Assembly (NCBI GenBank): GCA_017543415.1
Contig: JAFYGD010000231.1
Span: 1 to 8,546, forward strand
DNA length: 8,546 nt
Direction of reading: 5' to 3'
From: Eubacterium sp.
GTDB lineage: Bacteria; Bacillota; Clostridia; Oscillospirales; Acutalibacteraceae
Shown here piece by piece: positions 6,946 through 8,546 of this stretch (positions are counted from its first letter, which is position 1; every line of letters starts with the position of its first letter). The notes under the pieces are model-generated. The model saw only the letters and a program-made list of their open reading frames with translations, did not search any database and was not told the origin of the DNA. Position numbers and translations under genes: made by a program.

Positions 6946-8546
6946 TTAAAGACCTAACCCTTTAAGCTTAATTACGATATACATAAACGCAGTCCATATT
7001 GACTGGAATACAACTATACCCATAACGCCGAGCTGCGAATACGCCTGAACAAACGAAAGCAGAGCGACGGCGGCAAAGCCGAACATACAGCCGAAGGCGG
7101 TAAGGAAGGAGATAAGCCCCCTTGAGCCTACAATAATTTCCGCCCCGCGCATTGCACCGATTAAGCCGAGCGCCGTTCCGCCGTGCACAACGTAGGCGGG
7201 GGATTTTTCAACCTCAAGGTTTGAATACTTGTCAAACGCCCTTGCGGCTGAATAATTCATTACTCTTATAAAGCCTGCGGGAAGGTCAAACAGCTCTGCA
7301 AGGCTTTCCTCCGTAATATACGGGTCCGCGCTTTTTACTATTACCGCAATATCGCTTTTTTCAAGCTTTTTAAGCTCGCGCATAAGCGTTCTGTCCGCAG
7401 AATAGCTGACGATGAACATTGCAACAATATCGCCGTCTATGGCAAGATAAAGCGCCTTTCTGCCTTTGTATGTGTACTTATCCTCAAACGCCTGTTTCGG
7501 AACTCTTACGCCGTGGGTGCGCAGCAGCTCCCTTGTTCCCACAAGCACCTTGCGGTCGTATATCCACGCGCTCGCGCCGAGCTTTTCTTCGTAAATCACT
7601 CCGTCAACGGGCGGCAGAATTGACTGCTGACCGATAATTACTTCGTCAAACACGTTCCTCAGCGGACTCTTGGTCTGAACAATTACCGCCGCGGCGTTGA
7701 TTATTGCGTCGTCAACCTTTGCCTTGTTAAAGGTTTTTATTCCGTGAAGGCCGCAGCTCTCCTTGCCGAACAAATCCGCAGCCTCCATAACAACCGCGTT
7801 TGCGTTGCTCGCCATAACCGCGCCCTCAACACCGCATACCCTTGAGCCGTAATCGCCGAGCTGGGCGGAAATATCGCAAAACTGACCGTTGGTCAGAAGA
7901 AGCGCCGAGGAGGGCATTGAAATTGCAAGCGCGCAAAGCGCAACGTTAAACGCGGTATTGAAGTTATCAATAAGACCTACCGCAATAAACAGCATAACGC
8001 TGAGCAACGCGCCCGCAATAAATACTCTTGTTGCTATCCTGTCCGCAGGCTCGTTTTTGCACGAGATTTCAAGGAAGTTGGTCGGGAAGTCCGTCTTTAC
8101 GCTCATTTTGAGCCTCGGCTCCTCTTCAAGCATTCCGCGGCTTATTATCTCCGCGTCAACCGCGTTTGTGATATTTTCCACCGTGTATTTGTCTCCGGGG
8201 GAAACAATAAAGTTAAAGTTGTCAACAATGCGGGACATCATTTTAAGCTTGCCTATCTGGGACATACAAAGCGAAAACGCTCCTGCACCTGCAAGCAGTA
8301 CGCCGTTATCAATCCAAAGGCTGCTGCTTACGGCAAGCGCAACGGTATGAACAAAAATCGCAAGCGCCCCAAGACTTACGGGCAAGTCAAAATTAACTCC
8401 GTTTTTAAAGTTAAAGCCGTGAATTATTACGTTAAAGTTGGTAATTATTACCGCCATATACATAACGAGCGCAGTAACAAAATACGCCGTGTGGGAGGAG
8501 AGCGCAACGGGTATTGCGGTGCTGTCCTTGGCAACGGTAAAGGCAA
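6946..8546 (-). CDS. P1B-type P-type ATPase-like membrane protein lacking catalytic motifs (5' end outside window)
   Basis: The frame is open from the window edge (first whole codon at 8544) to the TAA at 6948-6946, about 532 codons; a Met at 8463 is internal, not the likely start. The layout follows heavy-metal P-type ATPases: hydrophobic segments at about 8490-8250, a short soluble region, a membrane pair around 8030-7890 with MPSS (7917-7906) where CPC/SPC is expected, a large cytoplasmic part, then two final helices (7116-7042, 7026-6964). The N-domain-like stretch KVLVGTREL...GRKALYLAIDGDIVAMF and the following Asp-Arg (7395-7390) fit the family. However, DKTGT is replaced by MEAADLFG (Glu at 7785-7783), HP by SP (7668-7663), TGD by KSAD (7335-7324) and GDGxND by HGGTALG (from 7185). 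No TGE is seen. Catalytic transport is therefore unlikely, and the function is unknown. The promoter lies beyond the window. Confidence 0.72.
   Translation of the reverse strand, partial: AFTVAKDSTAIPVALSSHTAYFVTALVMYMAVIITNFNVIIHGFNFKNGVNFDLPVSLGALAIFVHTVALAVSSSLWIDNGVLLAGAGAFSLCMSQIGKLKMMSRIVDNFNFIVSPGDKYTVENITNAVDAEIISRGMLEEEPRLKMSVKTDFPTNFLEISCKNEPADRIATRVFIAGALLSVMLFIAVGLIDNFNTAFNVALCALAISMPSSALLLTNGQFCDISAQLGDYGSRVCGVEGAVMASNANAVVMEAADLFGKESCGLHGIKTFNKAKVDDAIINAAAVIVQTKSPLRNVFDEVIIGQQSILPPVDGVIYEEKLGASAWIYDRKVLVGTRELLRTHGVRVPKQAFEDKYTYKGRKALYLAIDGDIVAMFIVSYSADRTLMRELKKLEKSDIAVIVKSADPYITEESLAELFDLPAGFIRVMNYSAARAFDKYSNLEVEKSPAYVVHGGTALGLIGAMRGAEIIVGSRGLISFLTAFGCMFGFAAVALLSFVQAYSQLGVMGIVVFQSIWTAFMYIVIKLKGLGL

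Noticed and set aside
7889..8350. 153-codon plus-strand open frame opposite the P-type ATPase-like gene
   Set aside because: It is antisense to a long frame with membrane topology and domain similarity; its serine/leucine-rich product looks like a shadow.
8461..8463. Met at 8463 as the start of the minus-strand gene
   Set aside because: The frame stays open to the window edge with hydrophobic, protein-like sequence, so the gene continues beyond the window.
6946..8546. Loss of catalytic motifs as a sequencing frameshift artefact
   Set aside because: The frame is continuous, with P-type-like sequence both before and after each altered motif, so a local frameshift does not explain it.

Overview
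The window reads as a stretch of a Clostridia (Firmicutes) chromosome, probably a gut-type Oscillospiraceae/Ruminococcaceae relative. This is inferred from strong Shine-Dalgarno sites, U-tract hairpin terminators, intermediate GC, heavy use of CTT for leucine, and protein families typical of that group. Coding density is very high, and there is no sign of phage, insertion sequence, CRISPR array, tRNA or rRNA. There is no gene-free stretch over 100 bases.

Positions 1-4080 (+ strand) hold the downstream part of an operon for purine nucleoside uptake and salvage. In order these are the C-terminal half of a two-domain ABC ATPase (cut by the window start), two BPD_transp_2 permeases, hypoxanthine phosphoribosyltransferase (hpt) and a small YczE/YitT-like membrane protein. 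Genes overlap or nearly touch, and a hairpin terminator closes the unit. The expected BMP-type substrate-binding lipoprotein is not in the window and probably lies upstream. The working idea is that the transporter imports nucleosides, cytosolic enzymes release the bases, and Hpt converts hypoxanthine/guanine to IMP/GMP.

Positions 4083-6940 (+ strand) are a second unit with its own good sigma-A-like promoter. It has a secreted surface protein (signal peptide, beta-rich module, acidic linker, lysine-rich FN3-like and BIG2-like domains) followed 12 bases later by a GPH-type MFS symporter of unknown substrate. A perfect 11-bp hairpin flanked by A and T tracts ends this unit and can also serve the convergent gene.

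Positions 6946-8546 (- strand) hold the C-terminal ~530 codons of a membrane protein that looks like a P1B-type P-type ATPase in layout but appears to have lost the catalytic Asp (DKTGT), the TGE, HP and TGD motifs and the GDGxND motif. A conserved-looking pseudo-ATPase is the most unusual item in the window. A 7-bp imperfect tandem repeat that supplies the hpt ribosome binding site is a second curiosity.
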